Positions 53,448 to 61,926 of a DNA stretch of 64,000 nt are shown here, piece by piece. The stretch covers positions 3,596,001 to 3,660,000 of the forward strand of contig NZ_AP023354.1 in NCBI RefSeq assembly GCF_018324685.1, read 5' to 3'. Under the pieces are notes generated by a model, which saw only the letters and a program-made list of their open reading frames with translations, had not been told where the DNA came from and made no database searches. Made by a program: the position numbers and the translations under genes. The stretch's first letter is position 1, and each line of letters begins with the position of its first letter. The DNA comes from Actinocatenispora sera. GTDB lineage: Bacteria > Actinomycetota > Actinomycetes > Mycobacteriales > Micromonosporaceae.

Positions 53448-53969
53448 TCAGCGGTGCCGGCCGGACACCGCCAGCGCGCGGCCGAGGCACAGCAGCGCCG
53501 CGACGGAGGCGAGCGTGCGAACCACGTTCCAGGCCAGCCACGGGGTCCGGATGCGGTCGATCACCGGGCCGGCGTGGGCGGGCGCGACGGCGGCGAGCTG
53601 CTCGTTGAGCGGGATGTCGCCGACGATCGTGGCCCCGAAACCGACGAGGTACAGCCCGAGCGCGGCCAGCGCGAACAGCGCCGCGGCGCCGTTGCCGCGG
53701 CGCCACTGCTGCGTCCCGGCGATCGCGGTGACCACCAGCGCGCCGAAGAACGCCGCGAAGAACACCGGGTTCTCGATGGACTCGTTGATCCGGTCCAGCG
53801 CCTCCGCGAAGGTGGCGTCCGACGCGCGGGACAGGCCGGGGATCACGGCGACCTGGAACGCGAAGTACACGCCGGCGACCAGGCCGACGCTCAGCAGCGA
53901 CAGCATCAGCATCGTGGTGCCGGAGGTGGCGTACCGGCGGGTGCGGGGCGGGGTCGTCGAGATCGTCAT
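53448..53969 (-). CDS. DUF1772 (anthrone oxygenase-like) membrane protein
   Basis: The 173-residue protein has four membrane helices and the DUF1772 features GVYFAFQVAVIPGLSRASD and FFAAFFGALVVTAIAG with a C-terminal WNVVRTLASVAALL. Some relatives are called anthrone oxygenases, but most are of unknown role. I use ATG at 53967-53969, which sits in CATGACGTCAG, the same 11-mer found at the start of the ribbon-helix-helix gene (25432-25442). Confidence 0.8.
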   Translation of the reverse strand: MTISTTPPRTRRYATSGTTMLMLSLLSVGLVAGVYFAFQVAVIPGLSRASDATFAEALDRINESIENPVFFAAFFGALVVTAIAGTQQWRRGNGAAALFALAALGLYLVGFGATIVGDIPLNEQLAAVAPAHAGPVIDRIRTPWLAWNVVRTLASVAALLCLGRALAVSGRHR

Positions 53970-54076
53970 GACGTCAGTCCACCGTACGGCGGGACGCCGG
54001 GCCATGGTCACGACGCTCAGCCGCATGCGTGCGCGTCTCGGCGCGGGGCCCGGCTCCGCCCGTGCACGCGTCCCGA

Positions 54077-54110
54077 CCGCCCGGGGCCGACCGCGCTCGG
54101 CCCCGGGCGG
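54077..54110. terminator. Terminator of the hydroxyproline operon
   Basis: A perfect 14-bp stem (54077-54090 with 54097-54110) closes a 6-nt loop, 3 bp after the stop of the last gene (54114 on the minus strand). Confidence 0.75.
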
Positions 54111-54113
54111 GGC

Positions 54114-55115
54114 TCAGAGCACGAAGCCGTGCGGGAACGGGTCGGTCGGGTCGAGCAGGTAGGTGGCGGTACCGGTGATCCAGGCCCGGCCGGAGAACTC
54201 CGGCACCACCGCCGGCACGCCGCCGACCTCGCTGGTGCGCAGCAGCCGGCCGGTGAACCGGGTCCCGATGAAGGACTCGTTGACGAAGTCGGTGTCGAGC
54301 GCGAGCTCGCCGCGGGCGTGCAGCTGGGCCATCCGGGCACAGGTACCGGTGCCGCACGGGGACCGGTCGAACCAGCCCGGGTGGATCGCCATCGCGTTGC
54401 GCGAGTGCCGCGCGTCCGAGCCCGGCGCGAGGAACTGCACGTGCTTGCAGCCGGACACGTCCGGATCGGTCGGATGCACCGGCCGGCGCTGCACGTTGAT
54501 GCTGTCCATGATGGACAGTCCGGCGGCCAGGATCTCGCCCTTGCGGGCCCGGTCGAACGGCAGGCCGATCCGCTCGATCGGCAGGATCGCGTAGAAGTTC
54601 CCGCCGTAGGCGAGGTCGTAGCGCACCTCGCCGAGCCCCGGCACCTCCACGGCGGCGTCCTGCTCCAGGCAGAACGCGGCCACGTTGCGCAGCGTGACCT
54701 GCTGTACCGCGCCGTCCCGGACCGCCACCCGAGCGATCACCAGCCCGGCCGGGGTGTCCAGCCGAACCACCGTCTCCGGCTCCGTGACCGGCACCATGCC
54801 GGTCTCCACCAGTACCGTGGCGACCCCGATGGTGCCGTGCCCGCACATCGGCAGGAACCCGCTGACCTCGATGTACAGCACGCCCCAGTCGGCGTCGTCG
54901 CGGGTCGGCGGCTGCAGGATCGCCCCGCTCATCGCGCCATGCCCGCGGGGCTCGTCGACCAGGAACCGGCGCAGCTCGTCCAGGTGCTCCATCGCGTACC
55001 GCCGGCGCTGCGCCATGGTGGCGCCCGGGATCGGTGCCACCCCACCGGTCACGACCCGGGTCGGCATGCCCTCGGTGTGCGAGTCGACCGCGGTGATGGC
55101 GCGTGCGGCCCGCAT
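54114..55115 (-). CDS. 4-hydroxyproline epimerase (proline racemase family)
   Basis: The 333-residue enzyme converts trans-4-hydroxy-L-proline to cis-4-hydroxy-D-proline. Both catalytic cysteines are present, in PMCGHGTIGVA and SPCGTGTCARMAQL, which excludes the trans-3-hydroxyproline dehydratase subgroup (Thr or Ser at the second). The start AVDSHTEGMPTRVV is typical. It shares one base with the stop of the upstream deaminase gene. It is the last gene of the operon. Confidence 0.88.
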   Translation of the reverse strand: MRAARAITAVDSHTEGMPTRVVTGGVAPIPGATMAQRRRYAMEHLDELRRFLVDEPRGHGAMSGAILQPPTRDDADWGVLYIEVSGFLPMCGHGTIGVATVLVETGMVPVTEPETVVRLDTPAGLVIARVAVRDGAVQQVTLRNVAAFCLEQDAAVEVPGLGEVRYDLAYGGNFYAILPIERIGLPFDRARKGEILAAGLSIMDSINVQRRPVHPTDPDVSGCKHVQFLAPGSDARHSRNAMAIHPGWFDRSPCGTGTCARMAQLHARGELALDTDFVNESFIGTRFTGRLLRTSEVGGVPAVVPEFSGRAWITGTATYLLDPTDPFPHGFVL

Positions 55116-56032
55116 CAGGACTCCCGTAGCGCCGCGATCGCCCGGTCCAGGTCCGCGGTGAGCTGCTCGATGTGCGCGGCGGTCAGCGGGCCGCGCGGCG
55201 GTCGGCACGGCCCGCCGAACCGGCCGATCCGGTCCAGCCCGAACTTGATCGCCTGAACGAACTCGGTGCGGCTGTCCCAGCGCAGCGTCGCGACGATCGG
55301 CTCGTACAGTGCCCGCGCCTCGTCCAGCTTGCCGGCCGTGGCGAGCGCGTACAGCCGGCTCGTCTCGGCCGGGAACACGTTGGGGAACCCGGCGAACCAG
55401 CCGGTGGCGCCCATCAGGACCGCCTCCAGCAGGACGTCGTCGGCGCCGGCCACGACCTGCAGGTCCGGGGCGTGCTCCTTGATCTCCAGCACCCGGCGCA
55501 CGTCGCCGGAGAACTCCTTGACCGCGACCACGTTGTCGATCGCGGCGATCTCGCCCAGCAGCCGCGGCGTCAGGTCCACCTTCGTGTCGTACGGGTTGTT
55601 GTAGACCATCACCGGCAGCCCGACCGCGGCGACCGCCTGGTAGTGCGCGATCACCTCGGACTCGTTCGCCCGGTACATGGTGGGCGGCAGGCACAGCACG
55701 CCGGCCGCGCCGTCCTCGGCCGCGGCCTCGGCCCAGCGCACCGCCTGGTGGCTGCCGACGCCGTGCACGCCGACGATGACGGTCGCGTCCGCACCGACCG
55801 CGGCGATCGCGGTCCGCGCCACCCGGCGGCGCTCCTCGTCGGTCAGCGACGAGTACTCACCGAGCGACCCGTTCGGGCCGACCCCGTCGCAGCCGTTGTC
55901 CACCAGCCACCGGCAGTGCTCGGCGTAGGCGTCGAAGTCGAGCGCGAGGCCGGCCGGTGCGCCGGCCTGCTCGCGGTAGAACACCGGCGTCGCCACCACG
56001 ACACCACCCAGTCCACGCGTCGTGTTCTTCAC
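55115..56032 (-). CDS. DapA-family lyase/deaminase, likely 1-pyrroline-4-hydroxy-2-carboxylate deaminase
   Basis: The 305-residue protein is of the dihydrodipicolinate synthase family: GVGPNGSLGEYSSLTDEE, the Tyr of VMVYNNPYDTKV and the Schiff-base Lys of VVAVKEFSGD. In hydroxyproline catabolism a DapA-type enzyme deaminates and dehydrates the pyrroline product to alpha-ketoglutarate semialdehyde. GTG at 56030-56032 follows AAGGAG. Its position between the oxidase and epimerase genes supports this assignment over true DapA, whose genes lie elsewhere. Confidence 0.85.
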   Translation of the reverse strand: MKNTTRGLGGVVVATPVFYREQAGAPAGLALDFDAYAEHCRWLVDNGCDGVGPNGSLGEYSSLTDEERRRVARTAIAAVGADATVIVGVHGVGSHQAVRWAEAAAEDGAAGVLCLPPTMYRANESEVIAHYQAVAAVGLPVMVYNNPYDTKVDLTPRLLGEIAAIDNVVAVKEFSGDVRRVLEIKEHAPDLQVVAGADDVLLEAVLMGATGWFAGFPNVFPAETSRLYALATAGKLDEARALYEPIVATLRWDSRTEFVQAIKFGLDRIGRFGGPCRPPRGPLTAAHIEQLTADLDRAIAALRES

Positions 56033-57522
56033 GGGTTCTCCTTGTCCGGTACGGGTTGCGGCGGCGCAACGTCCGGTGCGGTGGACGCGGCAAGCTCGCC
56101 GAGACGGATCGGTTGGGCGATGGGGCGGTGGTACGGGCTCGCGCGGCGGGCACCGTCGTCCGGCCGGTCCAGGCCGTCGCTGCCGGGAGGCGGGGCCCCG
56201 AGCGCGCGCAGCGCCGCCACCGTCGGTCCGCAGATGCGACCCTGGCACGGGCCCATCCCGGCCCGGGTACCCAGTTTCGACACCCGCGGATCCTGCCCGG
56301 CGGCGGCCCGCAGCGCGCCGTAGCAGACCTCCTCGCAGCGGCAGACCACGGTGTCGTCGCGCAGCCAGTCCGGCCAGGCGGGCCCGATCGGGTGCGCGGC
56401 GGCCAGCCGGGTGGCGAACCGCCGGCCCGCGGCGACCTGGCGGCGCAACGCCCGTACCGCCGGGCGGTCCGGTCCGCCGGCGGCGAGCCAGCCGGCGAGC
56501 GCGCCCTCGGCCCGAGCGGCCGGTGCGCCGGCGATGCCGGTGAGCTCGCCCACCGCGTACACCCCGGGGCGGCTGGTGCGCAGGTCGGTGTCGACAGCGA
56601 CGAACCGGCGGCCGTCCGGCTCGGTCCGCAGCGCGCAGCCGGCGGCGACGGGCAGCTCCAGCTGCGGCGTGAACCCGTGCCCGACGCACGCCGCGTCGAC
56701 CGCGACGGTGCGCTCGCTGCCCGGTACCACCGACCAGTCGGCGCGCAGCCGGGCGGTGACGACCTCCTCGACCCGGCCGTCGCCGCGAGCTTCGACCACG
56801 GTACGGCCCAGCAGCACCGGAACCCGGTGCCGAGCCAGCGTCGCCGCGTACTCGGCGAGTTCGGGCAGCTTGCCGGCCTGCCCAGCGAGCTGCCACGGCC
56901 GGGCGCCCCAGCCGGCCGCGATCCGGCCCGGCCGGTTCGCCTCCAGCACCTGCCGGACGGTCGAGCCGGCACCGAGCAGCGCGGCGGCCACCGGCAGCAG
57001 GAACGGGCCGGTCCCGGCGACCACGACGCGATCGCCGATGGCCACCCGCTCGCCCTTCACCAGCGCCTGCGCGGCGCCGGCGGTGACCACCCCGGGCAGC
57101 TCCCAGCCGGGGAACGGCAGCATCGTGTCGTGCGCGCCGACCGCGAGCACCAGCGCGTCCGACTCGATCACCCGCCGCCGGCGGTCGGCACCGTCCGCCT
57201 GGCCGGTGAGCACGTGCACCAGCGGTGGCCCACCGCGCGCCGGCGTCGCGCCGGGGTCCTCCAGCGCCCACACCGTGGTCTCCGGCAGGAACCGGCAGCG
57301 CGGATGGCTCAGCACGTGGTCGCGCCGGGCGGCGAAATCGCGCCAGCCGTGCTGCAGCGCCTCCCGCCGCGCCACGCCGAACTCGGCGACCGGTGCCCGG
57401 TGGTACTGGCCGCCCGGCTGCTCGGCCGCCTCGATCAGGGTGACCTGCGCACCGGCGCCGAGTGCGGTGGCCGCCGCGGACAGCCCGGCCGGCCCGGCCC
57501 CGATCACCACCACCCGCGTCAC
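56029..57522 (-). CDS. D-hydroxyproline dehydrogenase subunit, FAD/[2Fe-2S] (HcnB-like)
   Basis: The 497-residue flavoprotein has the FAD motif VVVIGAGPAGLSAAATAL, a second nucleotide fold (VVVAGTGPFLLPVAAAL), and a C-terminal BFD-type [2Fe-2S] domain with four cysteines (VCRCEEVCYGAL and GMGPCQGRICGP). It is the alpha subunit of the three-component D-amino-acid dehydrogenases (octopine/nopaline oxidase and hydroxyproline dehydrogenase type). The next gene in the operon starts within its stop (GTGA). Confidence 0.87.
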   Translation of the reverse strand: MTRVVVIGAGPAGLSAAATALGAGAQVTLIEAAEQPGGQYHRAPVAEFGVARREALQHGWRDFAARRDHVLSHPRCRFLPETTVWALEDPGATPARGGPPLVHVLTGQADGADRRRRVIESDALVLAVGAHDTMLPFPGWELPGVVTAGAAQALVKGERVAIGDRVVVAGTGPFLLPVAAALLGAGSTVRQVLEANRPGRIAAGWGARPWQLAGQAGKLPELAEYAATLARHRVPVLLGRTVVEARGDGRVEEVVTARLRADWSVVPGSERTVAVDAACVGHGFTPQLELPVAAGCALRTEPDGRRFVAVDTDLRTSRPGVYAVGELTGIAGAPAARAEGALAGWLAAGGPDRPAVRALRRQVAAGRRFATRLAAAHPIGPAWPDWLRDDTVVCRCEEVCYGALRAAAGQDPRVSKLGTRAGMGPCQGRICGPTVAALRALGAPPPGSDGLDRPDDGARRASPYHRPIAQPIRLGELAASTAPDVAPPQPVPDKENP

Positions 57523-57842
57523 CGGTCACCGTCCCCGTCGGCCGGTAGGCGGGTCTGGGTGGTGACCGCGTCACCGTCGCGGGCGCGGCGCCGGCAGGCG
57601 CGCACGTCCGGGACGCCGTTGACGGTGACCAGGCAGTCGAAGCACACCCCGATGCCGCAGAACACTCCCCGGCCGGCGCCGGCGTGCCCGTACCGCCAGG
57701 CGGTGCGGGCGGCGGCGAGCAGCACGCCGGCGATCGACTGCCCGGCGACCCCGGTCACCGGCGTGCCGTCCACCGTGATGGTGACCGGCCGGTCGTCGCG
57801 GTCGAGCACGTCGTCGTCGGGCCGGATCAGCCTGGGGGTCAT
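57519..57842 (-). CDS. D-hydroxyproline dehydrogenase small [2Fe-2S] subunit (HcnA-like)
   Basis: The 107-residue protein carries a plant-type ferredoxin cluster: GVFCGIGVCFDCLVTVNGVP then C at DVRAC, the C-x4-C-x2-C-x11-C spacing of HcnA/SoxA-like gamma subunits. It transfers electrons between the two flavin subunits. It overlaps both neighbouring genes by 4 nt. Confidence 0.87.
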   Translation of the reverse strand: MTPRLIRPDDDVLDRDDRPVTITVDGTPVTGVAGQSIAGVLLAAARTAWRYGHAGAGRGVFCGIGVCFDCLVTVNGVPDVRACRRRARDGDAVTTQTRLPADGDGDR

Positions 57843-59194
57843 CGCAGCCCTCCGATCGCGGACCGGTTGGGGGAGAAGGGAACCGGGTCGATCGGTGGGG
57901 TGCGGCCGCAGATCAGGTCGGCGAGGATCCGGCCGGTGCCGACCGACAGGCCGATGCCCGCACCCTCGTGCCCGGTGGCGTGCCACAGCCCGGGCAGCCG
58001 CCCGTCCGCCCCGATCACCGGCAGGTGGTCGGGAACGAACGGCCGGAACCCGCCGTACGCCCGCATCACCGGCACCCCGGCGAGGCCCGGGAACAGCCGG
58101 AGCGCCTTCGCCGCGATCGCCGACCAGACCGCGACCGGCATCGCGTCGGCGAACCCGACCCGGCGCCGCGACGAGCCCAGCAGTACGGTGCCGCCGCGGG
58201 TCGACTCGACCACCGCCGAGGTCTGCACCGCCGCCTCGTCGCTCGCGACCGCGCCGACGTAGTCCGCGTCGTACACCTTGTGGAACACCGTCGGTGGCTG
58301 CGGCGTCGTGACGAGCACCTCGCCGCGGCGCGGCCGGACGTCGATCGGGGCGCCCAGCGCGGCCGACACCGCGCCGGCCCACGGGCCGGTCGCGTTCACG
58401 AACGCGTCGCCGCCGACCGTGCCGTGCTCGGTGCGTACCGCGGCCAGCCGGCCGCCGGTGCACACCGGGCCGGTGACCGCGCAGCCGGTCCGCAGTTGCG
58501 CGCCGGCCGCGACCGCGTCGCCCAGCAGCAGGGTCGCCGCGCCGGCCGGCTGCACCTGCGCGTCGTCCGGGTAGTGCACTGCGGCGGTGTACTCCCGGGT
58601 CAGGTGCGGCTCGGCCGCGCGCACGGCGTCGTCGTCCAGCTCGACCGCGGTCACCCCGGCCGCCCGCTGCGCCGCGGCGAACGCCGCCAGCGCGGTGGCA
58701 CCGGCCGCGGTCGTGGCCACCACGATGCCGCCCTTCGGCTCCCACTCGGCGACCTCGGCCTCGGCGCGGGGTGCCCGCCGGCCGGGGCCGCCAGCGCCGG
58801 CGGCACTGCGTCTGCTTGCACGTCCGGCGGCGCCGGCTCGGCCCGCAGCGTCGCTGCTGCCCGCTCGGCCGGCGGCGTTTGCGTGGCTGGCTCCGCCGGC
58901 GGTGTTCGCGTGGCCGGCTCCGCCGGCGGTGTTCGCGTGGCCGGCTCCGCCGGCGGGGAGGGAGCCGGTTCGCGGCTCGGCGAGTACCTGCGGCCACAGG
59001 TCGCGGGACAGCTGCGCGAGGGCCAGCTCCGGGCCGGGTTCCTTGTCGGAGATCAGGATGTTGCCCTCGCCGTGCGAGGTGGTCCCGGCCGCGGCGCCGC
59101 CCCGGTCGAGCAGCACCACCTCGCAGCCCGCCCGGGCCAGCTCGCGGGCGCACGCGGCGCCGATGATGCCGGCACCGATCACCACCACCCGCAT
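57839..59194 (-). CDS. D-hydroxyproline dehydrogenase FAD subunit (DadA-like)
   Basis: The 451-residue protein has the FAD motif VVVIGAGIIGAACARELA and a DAO-type domain with GGFRPFVPDHLPVIGADGR and GHEGAGIGLSVGTGRILADL. It is the catalytic subunit that oxidises cis-4-hydroxy-D-proline (or D-proline-like substrates). A Gly/Ala/His-rich insertion of about 60 residues, partly 9-residue tandem repeats (GGAGHANTA), lies after the first third. ATG at 59192-59194 follows GGGAGG. It is the first gene of the operon, with the CGTTCG operator directly upstream. Confidence 0.86.
   Translation of the reverse strand: MRVVVIGAGIIGAACARELARAGCEVVLLDRGGAAAGTTSHGEGNILISDKEPGPELALAQLSRDLWPQVLAEPRTGSLPAGGAGHANTAGGAGHANTAGGASHANAAGRAGSSDAAGRAGAAGRASRRSAAGAGGPGRRAPRAEAEVAEWEPKGGIVVATTAAGATALAAFAAAQRAAGVTAVELDDDAVRAAEPHLTREYTAAVHYPDDAQVQPAGAATLLLGDAVAAGAQLRTGCAVTGPVCTGGRLAAVRTEHGTVGGDAFVNATGPWAGAVSAALGAPIDVRPRRGEVLVTTPQPPTVFHKVYDADYVGAVASDEAAVQTSAVVESTRGGTVLLGSSRRRVGFADAMPVAVWSAIAAKALRLFPGLAGVPVMRAYGGFRPFVPDHLPVIGADGRLPGLWHATGHEGAGIGLSVGTGRILADLICGRTPPIDPVPFSPNRSAIGGLR
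58871..58951 (-). repeat. In-frame 3 x 27-bp repeat in the oxidase gene
   Basis: Units at 58871-58897, 58898-58924 and 58925-58951; the last two are identical. They code for 9-residue units of the form GGAGHANTA in a low-complexity insertion. Confidence 0.8.
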
Positions 59195-59203
59195 GGAGCC
59201 TCC

Positions 59204-59237
59204 CGTTCATTAAACCGAACGATCCGAGGGTACAACC
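59204..59237 (-). promoter_or_regulatory. Promoter and operator of the hydroxyproline operon
   Basis: On the minus strand TTGTAC (59232-59237), 17 bp and TAATGA form a promoter just before the Shine-Dalgarno of the oxidase gene. CGTTCA-TTAAAC-CGAACG (59204-59221) overlaps the -10 and spacer. The same motif stands twice upstream of the XRE-cupin regulator gene. Confidence 0.65.
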
Positions 59238-59311
59238 GGGCCACGGTCGATGTCACGCGGCAAGCGCGTTCCGCTCGCCGAACGACGAACTGCGGACGGA
59301 TCGGCTGCCGG

Positions 59312-59896
59312 TCAGTGCGGGGTGATGGTCGCCCCGGCGCGGTCCGGCCGGTACTGCAGGAGCAGCACCGAGCGCACCTCGCCGTCGGGCGCCTCGTAGC
59401 TGTGCGGCACGGTCGCATCGAACCGGATGTAGTCGCCGGCCTCCAGCCGGGTGATCCGGCCGTCCAGATGTACCAGCAGCGTGCCGACCTGCACGCTGGT
59501 GTGCTCGATGCCGACATGGCCGTCCGAGTCCTGCCGCCGGCCGGCCCGAACCCGCTGGTCGTAGAGCTCGACGATGCTCTCGCCGGTCTCCAGCCGGGAC
59601 AGCGGCCGCAGATCGACGCCGGCGCCGCGCAGCACCTCCACGTCGGCGCCGCGGACCACCGTGGGCTCGGCCGTACTGGCGTCGAGCAGGTCCGAGATCG
59701 GCATCCGCAACGTCCGCGACAGGCTGAACACGGTCTCGATGGTCGGGTTGCCGGCGCCGGATTCCAGCTGCGACAGGGTCGCCTTGCCGATGCCGGACAA
59801 CCGGGACAGTTCGGAGATCGACAGGCCCAGGCCGGACCGGGCCCGCCGCAGGTTCGCGGCCAGGTGACCCCGGATCGACCCGTCCGACGCGTGCAC
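59312..59896 (-). CDS. XRE-cupin transcriptional regulator of hydroxyproline use
   Basis: The 194-residue protein has an N-terminal XRE helix-turn-helix (LRRARSGLGLSISELSRLSGI then GKATLSQLESGAGNPTIETV) and a C-terminal cupin (VGTLLVHLDGRITRLEAGDY, PHSYEAPDG). Such regulators bind small amino-acid-like ligands in the cupin. GTG at 59894-59896 follows GGGAGG. Its gene is 117 bp upstream of the hydroxyproline operon on the same strand, and both promoters carry CGTTCG-N6-CGAACG. Confidence 0.87.
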   Translation of the reverse strand: MHASDGSIRGHLAANLRRARSGLGLSISELSRLSGIGKATLSQLESGAGNPTIETVFSLSRTLRMPISDLLDASTAEPTVVRGADVEVLRGAGVDLRPLSRLETGESIVELYDQRVRAGRRQDSDGHVGIEHTSVQVGTLLVHLDGRITRLEAGDYIRFDATVPHSYEAPDGEVRSVLLLQYRPDRAGATITPH

Positions 59897-59908
59897 CGTC
59901 GCCTCCCC

Positions 59909-59962
59909 CGTTCGCTTCACCGTACGCACCGGGGCCGCGCGCCCCGTTCGTTCCACCGAACG
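59909..59962 (-). promoter_or_regulatory. Two CGTTCG-type operators upstream of the regulator gene
   Basis: CGTTCG-TTCCAC-CGAACG (59945-59962) is a perfect inverted repeat, and CGTTCG-CTTCAC-CGTACG (59909-59926) has one change; they are 36 bp apart. Together with the copy at 59204-59221 they define the motif CGTTCR-N4-AC-CGAACG. Confidence 0.65.
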
Positions 59963-59985
59963 ATACCGCGCCCGCCCCGAGCAAA

Positions 59986-60045
59986 GTTGATCAAGGGATC
60001 CGGTCACGTCGTCCCAGGAGGCAGCGCCACGATCCCTTGATCAAC
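59986..60045. terminator. 15-bp inverted repeat GATCAAGGGATC downstream of argS
   Basis: GTTGATCAAGGGATC (59986-60000) and GATCCCTTGATCAAC (60031-60045) are perfect complements around a 30-nt loop. It lies between argS and the regulator gene, both on the minus strand, so it can act as the argS terminator. The arms are themselves partly palindromic (TTGATCAA), like a small interspersed repeat. Confidence 0.6.
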
Positions 60046-60047
60046 GC

Positions 60048-60115
60048 GGCTCCTCGACCGGGGCGGCTCCTCGACCGGGGCGGCTCCTCGACCGGGACGG
60101 CTCCTCGACCGCGGC
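60048..60115. repeat. Tandem array, 4 x 17 bp
   Basis: Units start at 60048, 60065, 60082 and 60099 (GGCTCCTCGACCGGGGC; the first two are identical). The array follows the inverted repeat and ends 30 bp before the argS stop. Confidence 0.85.
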
Positions 60116-60144
60116 GGCGCCGCGATCGAGGCGGCAGGGCGGGG

Positions 60145-61926
60145 TCACAGGCGGTCGGGGGCCGGCAGGCCGAGCAGCGACAGTCCCTGCGCGAGGGTGC
60201 GGCGGGCGAGGTCGCACAGCGCCAGCCGGTTGGTGCGCACCGGCTCCGCGGCCCCGAGTACCGGGCAGCTCTCGTAGAAGGCGGTGAACGCGCGGGCCAG
60301 CTCGTACAGGTAGCCGCACAGCCGGTGCGGCTCCAGCGACTCGCCCACCTCGGCCGCCACCGCACCGAACCCGTCGAGCGCCAGGACCAGCGCGCGTTCC
60401 GCCGCCGACACCGGTACCGCCGGGTCGAGGGCCGGTGCGTCCGCGAGCTTCGCCGGGTCTGCGGCGCGACGCAGGATCGCGGCGACGCGGGTGTGCGCGT
60501 ACAGCAGGTAGACGCCGGTGTTGCCGGTGAACGCCACCATCCGGTCCGGATCGAACCGGTAGTCCTGTTGACGCGAGGTCGCCAGGTCGGCGTACTTGAC
60601 GGCGGCGATCCCGCACAGCTCGGCGATGCGGTCGGCCTCGGTGCCCGGCATTGCCGGGTTCTTCGCCTGCACCACCCGGCGGGCGCTCCGGACCGCGGCG
60701 TCGAGCAGGTCGGTCAGCAGCGCGGTACCGCCGTCCCGGGTGCGAAACGGCCGGCCGTCGGCGCCGAGCACCGTCCCGAACGCGATGTGCTCGACGTCGA
60801 CGGTGTCGGGTAGCCAGCCGGCCCGACGAGCGGCGGCGAACACCTGCCGGAAGTGCAGCGCCTGCCGGGCGTCCACCACGTACAGCACCCGGTCCGCGTG
60901 CAGGCGACCGACCCGGTCCCGTATGGTGGCCAGATCCGTTGCGGCGTAGCCGAATCCGCCGTCGCTCTTGCGCACGATCAGCGGCACCGGCGCGCCGTCG
61001 CGGCCGGTGAACGCGGGGTCGAACACGCACAGCGCGCCGGCGGAGGGCACCGCGATCTCCTGCCGTACCAGCTCGTCGACCACGCCCGGCAGCGCGTCGT
61101 TGTAGCGTGACTCGCCGGCCGCGTCCGCCTCGGTGAGCAGCAGGCCGAGCCGGTCGAACACCTGCTGGAAGGCGTGCTGTGACTCGGCGACGATCTGCCG
61201 CCAGACCGCCAGCGTGTCCGGATCGCCGGACTGCAGCGCCACCACCCGCGTGCGGGCCCGGCCCGCGAACGCCGGATCGGCGTCGAATGCGGCCCGGGCC
61301 ACCCGGTACAGCTCGTCCAGGGCGGCGACGGCGGTGGTGCCGGCGGCCAACCGCTCGTGCTGCCACGGCGCCTCGGGATGCTCGAGCAGGTACTGGATCA
61401 GCATCCCGAACTGGGTGCCCCAGTCGCCCAGGTGGTTCTCCCGGATCACCTCGGCGCCGAGGAAACCCAGCACCCGGACCAGCGCGTCGCCGATCACCGT
61501 CGATCGCAGGTGCCCCACGTGCAGCTGCTTGGCCACGTTGACCGACGGGTAGTCCACGACGGTACGCACCCCGGCCTGCGGGGTGCCCACGCCGAGCCGG
61601 TCGTCGGCCAGCCGCGCGGCGACCTGACCCCACAGCGCCGCATCGGTGAACGTGACGTTGAGAAACCCGGGCCCGGCAACGGAAACGGTCGCAGACAGCC
61701 CGCCGGGGTTCGCGGTCAGCTGCTCGACGAGCCGACCGGCGAGTTGCGCCGGTGACCGGTGCGCCGCGCCGGCGAGCGACAGGGCCGCGTTCGACTGGAC
61801 GTCCACGCCGGGGCGGTCGGAGCGTCGGATCAGCGGGTCGGCGTCGCGTCGTTCCGGCAGCACCGCGCCGATCGCGGTACCGACTGCCTGTTCCACCTGC
61901 TGCGCGAGCGACGCCACGCCGGTCAT
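60145..61926 (-). CDS. argS: Arginyl-tRNA synthetase
   Basis: The 593-residue class I synthetase charges tRNA-Arg. It has the N-terminal tRNA-binding domain, the HIGH-like motif HVGHLRST within SVNVAKQLHVGHLRSTVIGD, ENHLGDWGTQFGMLIQYL, the KMSKS-equivalent GRPFRTRDGGT, and the anticodon-binding domain with KYADLATSRQQDYRFDPDRM and the C-terminal LCDLARRTLAQGLSLLGL. ATG at 61924-61926 follows GGAGGAGACC. It is not beside lysA or thrA, the usual actinomycete context of argS, so it may be a second, acquired copy. Confidence 0.92.
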   Translation of the reverse strand: MTGVASLAQQVEQAVGTAIGAVLPERRDADPLIRRSDRPGVDVQSNAALSLAGAAHRSPAQLAGRLVEQLTANPGGLSATVSVAGPGFLNVTFTDAALWGQVAARLADDRLGVGTPQAGVRTVVDYPSVNVAKQLHVGHLRSTVIGDALVRVLGFLGAEVIRENHLGDWGTQFGMLIQYLLEHPEAPWQHERLAAGTTAVAALDELYRVARAAFDADPAFAGRARTRVVALQSGDPDTLAVWRQIVAESQHAFQQVFDRLGLLLTEADAAGESRYNDALPGVVDELVRQEIAVPSAGALCVFDPAFTGRDGAPVPLIVRKSDGGFGYAATDLATIRDRVGRLHADRVLYVVDARQALHFRQVFAAARRAGWLPDTVDVEHIAFGTVLGADGRPFRTRDGGTALLTDLLDAAVRSARRVVQAKNPAMPGTEADRIAELCGIAAVKYADLATSRQQDYRFDPDRMVAFTGNTGVYLLYAHTRVAAILRRAADPAKLADAPALDPAVPVSAAERALVLALDGFGAVAAEVGESLEPHRLCGYLYELARAFTAFYESCPVLGAAEPVRTNRLALCDLARRTLAQGLSLLGLPAPDRL

